DNA from: JAAFKA01 sp043748455 | GTDB taxonomy: Bacteria > Bacteroidota > Bacteroidia > Cytophagales > Thermoflexibacteraceae | Assembly (NCBI GenBank): GCA_043748455.1 | Contig: JAYTNF010000286.1 | Span: 1-8,279, forward strand | Length of the DNA stretch: 8,279 nucleotides | Direction of reading: 5' to 3' | Part shown: positions 1 through 7,581 of the stretch, in pieces | Position numbering within the stretch: the first letter of the stretch is position 1 | Layout: each line of letters begins with the position of its first letter | The notes under the pieces: generated by a model | What the model was told of the DNA's origin: nothing | The model's database searches: none | What the model saw: only the letters and a program-made list of their open reading frames with translations | Program-made: the position numbers and the translations under genes

Positions 1-346
1 AAAATCTTTCATAAAGTTAATTTTGTGGCTTGAATAATTACAAAATTATACTTTTTGCAAAGATTTTACTATTTTATTCTACGCAACTTACATTACTTAC
101 TAACCTACTCTGTCAAATTTACAATATTATTTGATGAATTTTATGTTCATAAAATAAGAAAAACAATTTATGCAAGTTTTTTGCTAAAATATTAATTTTT
201 TTGGAAATTGTTGTCTTAATAGTATTTATATTACGAAAAAAACCTTAAAAATATTTATATCTGTTTGAAATATCTAAATATTTGTGCCTTATTTGTCATA
301 TCGTACTGATATTTTTAACAAGACTAAAAACTTTTGATAATTATTA
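1..346. other. AT-rich non-coding region upstream of accA
   Basis: This stretch is very rich in A and T, has frequent stops in all frames, and shows no convincing coding region, tRNA or rRNA. It contains short AT-rich repeats (for example TATTTATAT at 223-231 and again at 252-260), which I take to be compositional. Several TTTG words occur (for example 22-25, 264-267 and 292-295), but none is paired with a TAnnTTTG box at the spacing expected for Bacteroidota promoters. I see nothing else in it. Confidence 0.6.
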
Positions 347-376
347 TTTTTATTCATCAAAATAAACATAAATTTG
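347..376 (+). promoter_or_regulatory. Candidate accA promoter (Bacteroidota-type -7 box)
   Basis: TAAATTTG at 369-376 is a perfect match to the Bacteroidota primary sigma factor -7 consensus TAnnTTTG. The -33 element is poor: a T run at 347-351 ends about 18 bases before the box, where TTTG is expected. Transcription would start near 382-385, giving a leader of about 12-15 bases before the ATG at 397. The -7 match and spacing are seen; promoter activity is inferred. In such AT-rich DNA a chance match is quite possible. Confidence 0.35.
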
Positions 377-396
377 CAAACCGTACCGAAAACATT

Positions 397-1344
397 ATGC
401 TATTGGATTTTGAAAAACCTATTGTAGAATTAGAGGCAAAACTTGTTGAGATGAAAAAATTAGCCGCAGACAACGGAATGAATGTTGAAGAAGCAGCAAC
501 CATACTCGAACAAAAAATATTAGCCCTAAAAACTGAAACCTACACAAATTTAACACGTTGGCAACGTGTGCAATTATCAAGGCACACTGACCGACCATAT
601 TTATTAGATTATATAGATAAAATTACCTCCGATTTTATTGAGCTACATGGCGATAGAAATGTAGGCGATGATAAGGCGATGATTGGTGGATTTGCGACCA
701 TAGAAGGTAAAACATTTATGGTTATTGGACAGCAAAAAGGAAGAAATACCAAACAACGACAATACCGAAATTTTGGTATGCCAAACCCCGAAGGTTATAG
801 AAAAGCACTGCGATTAATGAAAATGGCAGAAAAATTTAATAAACCTATTATTACTTTTATCGATACGCCAGGTGCATTCCCTGGAATTGAAGCTGAAGAA
901 CGTGGGCAAGGCGAAGCCATTGCACGCAATCTAAAAGAGATGTTTATGCTCAAAGTTCCCGTAATTTGTATCATTATTGGCGAAGGTGCATCTGGTGGTG
1001 CATTAGGCATTGCTATTGGTGATAGGGTTTTGATGCTTGAAAACACATGGTATTCTGTTATTTCTCCTGAATCTTGTTCCTCTATTTTATGGCGTAGCTG
1101 GGATTATAAAGAACAAGCCGCCGAAGCCTTAAAACTTACAGCACCCGACATGATAAAATTTGATTTGATTGATGGCATTGTAAAAGAGCCACTTGGTGGG
1201 GCTCATGTTGATATTGATTGGATGGCAAATGAACTTAAACGAGTTATTTTGCAAAATTATCATGAATTGGCTGCACTTTCACCTGAACAAAGAATTGAAC
1301 AAAGAATTGAGAAATTCTGTAAAATGGGTGTCGTGAATTATTAA
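397..1344 (+). CDS. accA: Acetyl-CoA carboxylase carboxyltransferase subunit alpha
   Basis: AccA pairs with AccD to form the carboxyltransferase that moves the carboxyl group from carboxybiotin on AccB to acetyl-CoA, making malonyl-CoA for fatty-acid synthesis in the cytoplasm. The 315-residue product has the usual AccA length. The N-terminal helical part opens LDFEKPIVELE. The crotonase-like core carries HGDRNVGDDKAMIGG (84-98), FGMPNPEGYRKALRLM (126-141), FIDTPGAFPG (154-163) followed by EERGQGEAIARNL (167-179), and the glycine-rich GEGASGGALGIAIGD (195-209). It ends with VISPESCSSILWR (221-233), typical of the family. No zinc finger is expected, as that belongs to AccD. I chose the ATG at 397 because AccA proteins normally begin about here; an in-frame TTG at 334 would add 21 unrelated residues and would cover the candidate -7 box. 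accD is not in the window, so the gene appears monocistronic here. Confidence 0.96.
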   Translation: MLLDFEKPIVELEAKLVEMKKLAADNGMNVEEAATILEQKILALKTETYTNLTRWQRVQLSRHTDRPYLLDYIDKITSDFIELHGDRNVGDDKAMIGGFATIEGKTFMVIGQQKGRNTKQRQYRNFGMPNPEGYRKALRLMKMAEKFNKPIITFIDTPGAFPGIEAEERGQGEAIARNLKEMFMLKVPVICIIIGEGASGGALGIAIGDRVLMLENTWYSVISPESCSSILWRSWDYKEQAAEALKLTAPDMIKFDLIDGIVKEPLGGAHVDIDWMANELKRVILQNYHELAALSPEQRIEQRIEKFCKMGVVNY

Positions 1345-1359
1345 ATTAAAAAAAGCCAT

Positions 1360-1396
1360 ACGTTGTCAATGGTGCTTTTTGCACCTTGACAATCGT
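1360..1396. terminator. Hairpin between convergent accA and sod, likely bidirectional terminator
   Basis: The stem pairs GGTGC (1371-1375) with GCACC (1381-1385) around a TTTTT loop. It is extended by TTGTCAA (1363-1369) with TTGACAA (1386-1392) and ACG with CGT, with one-base bulges at 1370 and 1393. It lies 15 bases after the accA stop and 10 bases past the end of the convergent sod gene. Read on the - strand it is followed within a few bases by a seven-T run (complement of 1348-1354), which suits an intrinsic terminator for sod. On the + strand no good T tract follows, so termination of accA here is less certain. Confidence 0.65.
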
Positions 1397-1406
1397 ACAA
1401 AGCTAA

Positions 1407-2138
1407 TTAATTCATTCTTTGTGCAACTTCCTCCCAATTTACCAAATTCCAAAAAGCCTTAACATAATCTGTTCTTTTGTTTTGGTATTTCAAATAATAA
1501 GCATGTTCCCACACATCTAAACATAATAAAGGCGTTGTATTAGCAAACTCTTTATAAATTGAAGTCATTAAAGGGTTATCTTGATTTGGCGTTGATACAA
1601 TAGACAAACCATTTTTACTATCTAAATTTAACCAAACCCAACCAGAACCAAACCTACTTAGTGCTTCTTTTGTAAATGTGTCTTTAAAATTATCAAAACT
1701 TCCAAATTTAGCGTTAATCAAGGTTAGCAATTTATCATGTATCGGCTTAGTTGTTGGCGTGAGCAAAGTCCAAAAAAGGCTGTGATTATAATGACCACCA
1801 CCATGATTACGAATAGCAACATCTTTTTCAGATATATTTGCTAAAATTGTTTCAAGGCTATTTTTTTTATAACTTTCGTTAGTGCTATTTGCAATAACCT
1901 CATTTAATTTAGTGATATATGCTTGATGATGTTTGCTATGATGAATTTCCATAGTTATTTTGTCAATGTGAGGCTCCAAAGCATCATAAGCATAGGCTAA
2001 TTTTGGTAAAGTAAATTCTGTAATTACTTGATTACCACCAATATCATTATTTGAGTTAAAGCCTAATATTTCATCGGGTTTTAATAAAAATCCTGCTGAA
2101 ATAATGGCTGTTGTTTTTAAAAATGTTCTTTTATCCAT
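1407..2138 (-). CDS. Exported Fe/Mn-family superoxide dismutase, Mn-type
   Basis: This enzyme converts superoxide to hydrogen peroxide and oxygen. The 243 residues divide into a roughly 40-residue leader and a normal-sized catalytic domain starting near EFTLPKLAYAYDALEPHI (41-58). By alignment to known enzymes the four metal ligands are His66 (MEIHHSKHH), His119 (GGGHYNHSLFW), Asp208 and His212 (DVWEHAYY); the gateway tyrosine is Tyr74. The outer-sphere glutamine sits in NQDNPL (Gln186) and the N-terminal site reads GGGH, the arrangement of Mn enzymes rather than Fe enzymes; cambialistic use cannot be excluded. The leader MDKRTFLKTTAIISAGFLL resembles a twin-arginine signal with Lys-Arg in place of Arg-Arg, so export to the periplasm is likely. 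There is no obvious AxA cleavage site and no lipobox cysteine. The ATG at 2138 is kept because it includes this leader. The gene lies 78 bp after sbcC on the same strand, and I see no clear promoter in the gap, so read-through is possible. Confidence 0.93.
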   Translation of the reverse strand: MDKRTFLKTTAIISAGFLLKPDEILGFNSNNDIGGNQVITEFTLPKLAYAYDALEPHIDKITMEIHHSKHHQAYITKLNEVIANSTNESYKKNSLETILANISEKDVAIRNHGGGHYNHSLFWTLLTPTTKPIHDKLLTLINAKFGSFDNFKDTFTKEALSRFGSGWVWLNLDSKNGLSIVSTPNQDNPLMTSIYKEFANTTPLLCLDVWEHAYYLKYQNKRTDYVKAFWNLVNWEEVAQRMN

Positions 2139-2216
2139 GTTATTTAAGTTTCTTTAATAATGATGTGTTATTCTCACTTTCTGTGGCTTTAAGAAACTAA
2201 AACAAAGAGTTTTTCT

Positions 2217-5200
2217 TTATCCCACAATCTCCACTTTACTTTTTCCACTCCCTAATTTGCTTACCCTAACCTGTGTTTGTATTCTTTCTGTCATTTCTTG
2301 TACGTGAGAAATTACGCCCACTTTTCGCCCTTGATGATGTAATCTTTCTAAGGCATCCATCACAATATTCAGCGTATCAATGTCCAAAGAGCCAAAACCC
2401 TCGTCAATAAACAAAGATTCGATTTTCATTTTATTAGACGACAGCGAAGCCAAACCCAAAGCCAAACCTAAGGACATTAAGAAAGATTCGCCACCTGACA
2501 ACGAAAATACGCTGCGAATTTCATCTCCCATATTTTTGTCTATCACCTGCAAACCCAAACTTTCAGGTATGCGTGCTATCAAATACCTGTCCGAAAACTC
2601 CGACAAATGTACGTTGGCATAGCTTAAAAGCACATCTAAGGTATATTGTTGTGCTATTTCCCTAAATTTTTTGCCATCACCAGAACCAATAAGTTCATCT
2701 AATTTGTACCAATTATCTGCTATTTTTTGCTTTGCTACAATCAATTTTAACAAATCATTTAACCTAATTTTATTATCTTGGTCTTGTTGCAAATCAAAAA
2801 AAATTTTGTTGCTCTTGCTTGTAGCTTGTTCTAAATTTGATTTCTGAATAGCCAATAAATTTTCCACTTCTTCAAAAGTTGTGGCATTTGTTTCTTTGCT
2901 AATTTGTTTATTTTTGTGTTGTTGCAAAGTCTGTTCTCTTTCCTCCAAAATTGACCTTGATTTTGTAAGTTCATCATCAATTTTTCGCAAATTATCCATC
3001 TCTTGTTTCTGCCAAGTTTCGTCAAAATTTAACAAAATATGTAGTTGTTCGTAATCTAATTTTACAAACTGTTCCTGTTCATATTTTTGCAACCATTGTT
3101 CAATATTTGTGTGATTTGTAACAATAATTTGTTCAATTTCTTGCAAACTAACCTTAATTTGATTTTGTTCTGTTGCTATTTTCGTAATTTCAGTATTAAT
3201 ATTTTCTATGGCTGCTTTGCAATTATCTACATTTTTTTGTGCCATTTCCATAGCTACATTCAAATCATTTTCCACTTTTGTAGCCATTTCACCACCAAAA
3301 ATAGCTTGTCTGTTTTGTATTAATTCTTGCATTTTCTCTTTTTCCTTTGCCAATATTCCTTCTTTTTGCTGTATTTCTGCAATTTGCCTTTCTGTTTGCG
3401 TGGCTAATGTTGCAAGTTCTGCACCTAAAATTTCGTAATTTTGGCTTATTTTTTCTAATTCCTGTATTTTTACTTGCCAATTTTTTGCAAAAACACTTAA
3501 TTTTCCTACAAATACATTTGGTTCTTTTTTCCAATTTGCAAACCAATCAGGATTAGTAAAATAAATTCCTAATTTCTGCTCAACCTCTGCTATATTTTGC
3601 AAAATATTTAATTCTTGGGCTTCTAAATTTTGTGTTTTTTCCTCCAAAAATTGCAAATTTGTTTCATTTTCTTTAACCGAATTTTCAAGTTTTGTTAAAT
3701 CTTTTTGTGCTGTTAAGAATTTATTTTCTAAAATTTTAACTTCCTTTTGTTCCACTTCATAAGCCTCAATTTGTTTTTTCAAACTTGTTTGTGTTAGCTT
3801 ATTTTCTTGTAATTTTTTGGCTAAAAAACTCTCTTTTTCTGCGTCTGTTATGGTTGCTATTTCTACAATAATTGTATGAATTGCAGAATTATTTTCAGAA
3901 TGATTACCTAAATTATTCCAGCTTGTTTGTAAAATTTCTACACTATTTTTTTGCTTATTAAAATCTGTTGTTAGTTGTTGAATATTTTTTTGCAAATTTT
4001 CGCAAGTTCCTTTTAGGCTACTTTCTGTCTGCAAACATTTTTCATACGCCTTCACATTTTCGTTATGTTGCAAAGCAATACTTTCTAAAACCTTATCTAA
4101 TTGTGGATTATGCGTGCTATATGGGTGATTTGTACTTCCACAAACTATACAAGCATCTCCCGCAACTAATTGATTTCTAAGGCTTTCCACATTTTCAGTT
4201 GCCGATAATCTTGCTTTGTCTAATAATTTTCCAGAAACATCTTTTGCTATTTTTGCTGCTGCCAACTCCTGCGTAACCGCATAAAGTAAGGTTTCTTTCT
4301 CCGTTTTTTCCTGTTGCAAATTAGCAAGATTGGTTTCAATTTGTTTCAAATTTAAGCTACTATCATACAAATTTTTCCATTGCCCAACAGCTTTTGTTAG
4401 CTCAACTGACAAATCATCTGCTTTAATTTTTTCATTTTTTAGGGTTTCTATTTCGACCAACAATAATTTTTCTTCTTCTTTTTTATAACTTATTTGCAAA
4501 TTTTCTACTTCAATTTGCATCTCTGTAAATGCTATTTTTGAGGTTTCTTTTTGCTGCTTTTTTTGATTTATTTGCTCTTTATTTTTCTCAATATTTTCGG
4601 AATTTTGTTTAGAAATAGCCAATAATTTTTCAGCATCAGCCAATTTCGTTTCAATAATTGCTATATTTTCGGCAATAGATTGGCGACTTTTATTGTCCTC
4701 TTTCCATTTTTTTAGTTCTGTAATATTGTTCGAAAGTTTCGATAATTCTACCTGCTTTTTAGCAATTTCATTTTGGTCATTTTGGTATGTTTTGCTAATT
4801 TCCTGATACGTTTTTTCTGCTGTTATTACTTGTTCTTTCTTTTCATTTAACAAGGTATCGAGTTTTTTCGCCTCCTCCAACAAAGGAATTGCAGCTTGTT
4901 TCGTTGATTTTGTTTTTTCATACTCAATACTTGCTTGTTCTTGTTTTGCTGCGGTTTCTTTTTGTTGTTTCTCTAATATTGTTATTTTATTTTCAATTTG
5001 TTGTAACTTTTCATTTTTTTCAATTTCTTGTTTTTTTGCTATTTGCAAAGCATTTACCCAAGTTTTTGTTACTTGAACTGCTGCAATTTGCCTTAATTTT
5101 AGTTCTCTTGCTGCTACATTTTGCTTATTTTCGGCTGCTTGTGCCTGTGCTTTTTGTGCTTCCTGATATTTTTTTTCTAATTCAATGAGTAAAATATACC

Positions 5201-5987
5201 AATTTTTTTCTATTTCGTAATTGTCAATTTCAGTTTTACAAATAGCAATTTCTTCCGCAATTTTTACTTTTTCATTCTCTTTTTCCATTATTGCCTCGTC
5301 TGACAAAATCGCAATCATACCTTTTTTTGCTTCCTCATATTGCAAATCTTTTTTTGCTTCTTTATATTTTTCAAAAATTGTTTTAGATATTTTTGTATAA
5401 ATTTCTGCCCCTGTCAATTTTTCTAAAATAGCCGATTTATCCTTATCTTTTGCCCGCAAAAACGCAGCAAAATCTCCCTGTGCCAACAAAACAGCCCTTG
5501 TAAATTGTTCGAAATTCAAACCAATGAGTTTTTCTATTTCGGGACTGACTTCTGTATTTTTTCCACCTATTTTTGTATTTGTATCAATATTTTCCAAATA
5601 AATTTTATGCCCTTGCAAACTTCCCGTTGGCTTATTATTTGCCCTTCGAATTTCCCATTTCGCCTTATAACATTGCCCATCAAGCCCAATAAACTCAACT
5701 TCTGCAAAACCTGAGCCTGTACCATCTCTCAAAATTTTAGAAAAATCATTAGTGCTTGTGTCATTTCCACTACTATCTTTCATTTTGATATTTTCTGCAC
5801 CCAAAAATCTCGGTGTTTTTGCATATAAAGCCAAACAAATAGCATCGAGAATGGTTGATTTTCCTGCTCCTGTTACGCCTGTAATTGCAAAAATTCCTGC
5901 CGAAGCTAAGGGTTCTTGCCTAAAATCAATTTCTGTTTTTCCTGCCAATGAAGCAAGATTTTCTGTGCGTATAGCTAATATTTTCAT
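2217..5987 (-). CDS. sbcC: SbcC, Rad50-like ATPase of the SbcCD nuclease
   Basis: SbcC is the SMC-like ATPase subunit that, with the SbcD nuclease, opens DNA hairpins and cruciforms and trims blocked double-strand ends. The product has 1256 residues, longer than the roughly 1050 of the E. coli protein. The N-terminal ATPase half has Walker A GVTGAGKST (37-45) and the Q-loop glutamine 170 in VLLAQGDF. A very long Lys/Glu/Gln-rich coiled coil follows, from about 190 to 1120. It is broken near its midpoint by the zinc hook CIVCG (Cys613 and Cys616), through which two molecules dimerise by sharing a zinc ion. The C-terminal half has the signature LSGGE (1163-1167), Walker B LFIDEGFGSLD with Asp1195 and catalytic Glu1196, the D-loop ending at Asp1202, and the H-loop His1228 in VISHV. 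All catalytic motifs are intact and the frame is unbroken. The ATG at 5987 gives the usual MKILAIRTENLASL start. It is normally directly coupled to sbcD; here a 302-bp gap with a large palindrome intervenes. Confidence 0.97.
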   Translation of the reverse strand: MKILAIRTENLASLAGKTEIDFRQEPLASAGIFAITGVTGAGKSTILDAICLALYAKTPRFLGAENIKMKDSSGNDTSTNDFSKILRDGTGSGFAEVEFIGLDGQCYKAKWEIRRANNKPTGSLQGHKIYLENIDTNTKIGGKNTEVSPEIEKLIGLNFEQFTRAVLLAQGDFAAFLRAKDKDKSAILEKLTGAEIYTKISKTIFEKYKEAKKDLQYEEAKKGMIAILSDEAIMEKENEKVKIAEEIAICKTEIDNYEIEKNWYILLIELEKKYQEAQKAQAQAAENKQNVAARELKLRQIAAVQVTKTWVNALQIAKKQEIEKNEKLQQIENKITILEKQQKETAAKQEQASIEYEKTKSTKQAAIPLLEEAKKLDTLLNEKKEQVITAEKTYQEISKTYQNDQNEIAKKQVELSKLSNNITELKKWKEDNKSRQSIAENIAIIETKLADAEKLLAISKQNSENIEKNKEQINQKKQQKETSKIAFTEMQIEVENLQISYKKEEEKLLLVEIETLKNEKIKADDLSVELTKAVGQWKNLYDSSLNLKQIETNLANLQQEKTEKETLLYAVTQELAAAKIAKDVSGKLLDKARLSATENVESLRNQLVAGDACIVCGSTNHPYSTHNPQLDKVLESIALQHNENVKAYEKCLQTESSLKGTCENLQKNIQQLTTDFNKQKNSVEILQTSWNNLGNHSENNSAIHTIIVEIATITDAEKESFLAKKLQENKLTQTSLKKQIEAYEVEQKEVKILENKFLTAQKDLTKLENSVKENETNLQFLEEKTQNLEAQELNILQNIAEVEQKLGIYFTNPDWFANWKKEPNVFVGKLSVFAKNWQVKIQELEKISQNYEILGAELATLATQTERQIAEIQQKEGILAKEKEKMQELIQNRQAIFGGEMATKVENDLNVAMEMAQKNVDNCKAAIENINTEITKIATEQNQIKVSLQEIEQIIVTNHTNIEQWLQKYEQEQFVKLDYEQLHILLNFDETWQKQEMDNLRKIDDELTKSRSILEEREQTLQQHKNKQISKETNATTFEEVENLLAIQKSNLEQATSKSNKIFFDLQQDQDNKIRLNDLLKLIVAKQKIADNWYKLDELIGSGDGKKFREIAQQYTLDVLLSYANVHLSEFSDRYLIARIPESLGLQVIDKNMGDEIRSVFSLSGGESFLMSLGLALGLASLSSNKMKIESLFIDEGFGSLDIDTLNIVMDALERLHHQGRKVGVISHVQEMTERIQTQVRVSKLGSGKSKVEIVG

Positions 5988-6054
5988 TTGAGTTTTATGC
6001 TTGATTAATTATATTCTAAACATCGATTTTACGCAATACTTATTAAGCCAAGAT

Positions 6055-6216
6055 TTTTTTGCCCTGTAAGGGCTGTATATTGGTAGAAAATGTACCCAAC
6101 CCAACAAATTTTTGCACCGTAGGTGCTATACTGCACCATTGTTTAGCACCTACGGTGCAAAAAGTGGAGTAGGTTATTAATTTTCTACCAATATACAGCC
6201 CTTACAGGGCAAAAAA
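6055..6216. repeat. Large nested palindrome, REP/MITE-like element
   Basis: The outer arms, 6055-6091 and 6180-6216, are perfect 37-bp inverted copies beginning TTTTTTGCCCTGTAAGGGC. Inside lies a second perfect inverted repeat (6109-6128 with 6144-6163). The two linkers (6092-6108 and 6164-6179) are only weakly complementary, so the whole 162 bp can fold into one long arm with an internal bulge and a 15-base loop. The ends are T run / A run, so no unpaired U tract follows the stem on either strand, which argues against a simple intrinsic terminator. No open reading frame of note lies within. I infer a non-autonomous mobile or REP-like repeat; from memory, palindromic repeats with such motifs are dispersed in many Bacteroidota genomes, but I could not search for copies. 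Confidence 0.85.
6109..6163. repeat. Inner perfect inverted repeat, 20-bp arms
   Basis: The arms 6109-6128 and 6144-6163 are exact reverse complements around a 15-base loop. Each arm contains its own small palindrome (GCACC-GTA-GGTGC at 6114-6126 and GCACC-TAC-GGTGC at 6146-6158). The loop carries a third GCACC (6133-6137), which can pair with GGTGC at 6122-6126 to form an alternative small hairpin with a TATACT loop. Several mutually exclusive folds are therefore available. Confidence 0.85.
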
Positions 6217-6289
6217 GGATTTTAAATAAATTTTTAACCAAACAAAATTAGATTATATAGAATAAAGTATAATTAAAATGTTTTATTTG

Positions 6290-7573
6290 TTATTTTTCTG
6301 CTTGATTTACTTCTTCGACTACTTGATTAAACAAGGTTACAAGTTCAGGCGATATTTCGCCTGTGGGATATTTTTTATTATATTCCTTCAAAAATACATC
6401 TAATGGAGATAATTCCTGCAATTTATCAGGACTAATAAATTCCTGTTCTGTTGAATTATCACTACGGCTATATTTTGTATCTATTTTTGTTAGTCGTATT
6501 TGTTTTTTTGCTAATTCATTTTCCAAAACCTTTTCTATTTTGTGTTTTAGGGCAGCTTCTGGTTGTTCTAACAAAATTTTTATTTCCAAATATGGTGCAT
6601 TTTCAGGTAAAATAGTTGTTAAATTTAATGTTTTAGTAAGTTCTTCTAATTGCAAAAGCACTTCTTTCAAAACCGTATGTTTGGCAGGAACTTGCCATAA
6701 AGGAACAGTTCTTGGCACTTCTACAGAAGTTAAGTTAGTCATTTCTTCGTTTTCAATTTCAAAAACGACAACTTGGTGCTTATAATTTAACTCCGAAAAA
6801 GATAGCGGAATTGGACTGCCCGAATAACGAATATGCTCTTTGCCTGCAACTTTTTGTGCTTTGTGAATATGTCCCAAAGCCACATATTTAATATTTTCGT
6901 CAAAAGCAGTAGCATCTACACATTCAACGCCACCCATAATAGGTCTTTCAGTTTTATCGTTTTTATCTGTTATTTCTGCGTTTGCAGTGTGCAAATGTCC
7001 CATCGCAATAATAATTTGCCCTATTTCCTGTTTTTTACGTGCATATTCGTAAACTTCTTGATACAAGGTTGCAACACCTGCGGTATAAGGATTTTCTGTG
7101 TCGGCAATGGTTGGATAATCACCCATTCTAAGAAAAGGAATTGCCAAACACCAAATTTTTACTTGTCCTTTGTCATCATAAATAGGAATAACAAGTTTTT
7201 CGTAATCAAATTGCCAACAATTTTCTGCATCTTTTTTTCGTTCTATTACGCCAACAATATGAATATTCGAGGATTCCAATAACGGTTTTGGGGCTTCCAA
7301 ACGTGAGGCAGAATCGTGATTACCAGCAATAATAATGATTTGCAGAGCAGGGCATTTTTTAGTAGCTTGGTTTAGAAAGGTGTAAAACATTTTGACCGAA
7401 GCCGCAGCAGGATTCGAAATATCAAAAATATCTCCGCTAATCAACAAGACATCAATTTTTTGTTCATACAAAGTTTCTATTAACCAATTTAGAAACTGTT
7501 GATGCTCATAAGTTCGGTCATATTCGTGGAATAATTGCCCAATATGCCAATCGGCAGTATGTAAAAATTTCAT
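6290..7573 (-). CDS. sbcD: SbcD, Mre11-like nuclease of the SbcCD complex
   Basis: SbcD is the Mn-dependent calcineurin-like phosphoesterase that supplies the exonuclease and hairpin-opening endonuclease activity of SbcCD. The 427-residue product is slightly longer than E. coli SbcD (about 400). The phosphoesterase motifs are all present in order: HTADWHIG with Asp8 and His10, SGDIFD with Asp48, AGNHDSASR with Asn85 and His86, GHLHT with His193 and His195, and GHIHKAQ with His235 and His237. The conserved YSGSPIPLSFSE (250-261) follows. The C-terminal part (about 290-427) is the capping and SbcC-binding region. The ATG at 7573 gives the standard MKFLHTADWHIG start. It begins 8 bases after the stop of the upstream nuclease-like gene, which points to one transcript. 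sbcC lies downstream beyond the palindrome. Confidence 0.97.
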   Translation of the reverse strand: MKFLHTADWHIGQLFHEYDRTYEHQQFLNWLIETLYEQKIDVLLISGDIFDISNPAAASVKMFYTFLNQATKKCPALQIIIIAGNHDSASRLEAPKPLLESSNIHIVGVIERKKDAENCWQFDYEKLVIPIYDDKGQVKIWCLAIPFLRMGDYPTIADTENPYTAGVATLYQEVYEYARKKQEIGQIIIAMGHLHTANAEITDKNDKTERPIMGGVECVDATAFDENIKYVALGHIHKAQKVAGKEHIRYSGSPIPLSFSELNYKHQVVVFEIENEEMTNLTSVEVPRTVPLWQVPAKHTVLKEVLLQLEELTKTLNLTTILPENAPYLEIKILLEQPEAALKHKIEKVLENELAKKQIRLTKIDTKYSRSDNSTEQEFISPDKLQELSPLDVFLKEYNKKYPTGEISPELVTLFNQVVEEVNQAEK

Positions 7574-7581
7574 AGTAAGTT

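Larger units (their letters stand above)
5988..6289. other. 302-bp intergenic gap splitting sbcD from sbcC
   Basis: Neither strand shows a convincing gene here. The middle (6055-6216) is a large nested inverted repeat, described separately. The flanks, 67 bp on the sbcC side and 73 bp on the sbcD side, are AT-rich and unremarkable. I found no TAnnTTTG box on the - strand that could drive sbcC, and no direct repeat flanking the palindrome that would mark a target-site duplication. sbcC is therefore probably transcribed through the palindrome from the promoter upstream of the operon, or uses a promoter I cannot recognise. Confidence 0.7.

Noticed and set aside
795..1046. Minus-strand reading frame inside accA
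   Set aside because: It overlaps the most conserved part of AccA and has no recognisable motif; it is a shadow of that conservation.
1285..1308. Tandem 12-bp duplication (GAACAAAGAATT twice) near the end of accA
   Set aside because: It encodes EQRIEQRI in the C-terminal helix where AccA proteins normally have a similar Glu/Arg-rich stretch. The frame and total length are normal, so it is probably ordinary sequence rather than a recent event.
2187..2219. Possible terminator just after sbcC
   Set aside because: On the - strand AAAGA...TCTTT, or a longer bulged AAGAA/TTCTT stem, can be drawn, but the pairs are almost all A-T and the T run is broken. It is too weak to call.
4889..5188. Plus-strand reading frame with a very hydrophobic, Leu/Phe-rich product inside sbcC
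   Set aside because: It is the antisense of the Lys/Glu/Gln-rich coiled coil, whose codons read as Leu, Phe and Val on the other strand. sbcC has intact motifs along its whole length, so this is a shadow.
6055..6216. CRISPR array, or intrinsic terminator, as explanation for the repeats between sbcD and sbcC
   Set aside because: The copies are inverted rather than regularly spaced direct repeats, so it is not CRISPR. The stem ends in paired T and A runs without a trailing U tract on either strand, so it is not a standard terminator.
6833..7282. Plus-strand reading frame of about 149 codons inside sbcD
   Set aside because: It lies opposite well-conserved SbcD motifs, has Cys/Phe/Ser-rich composition typical of antisense reading, and resembles no family I know.
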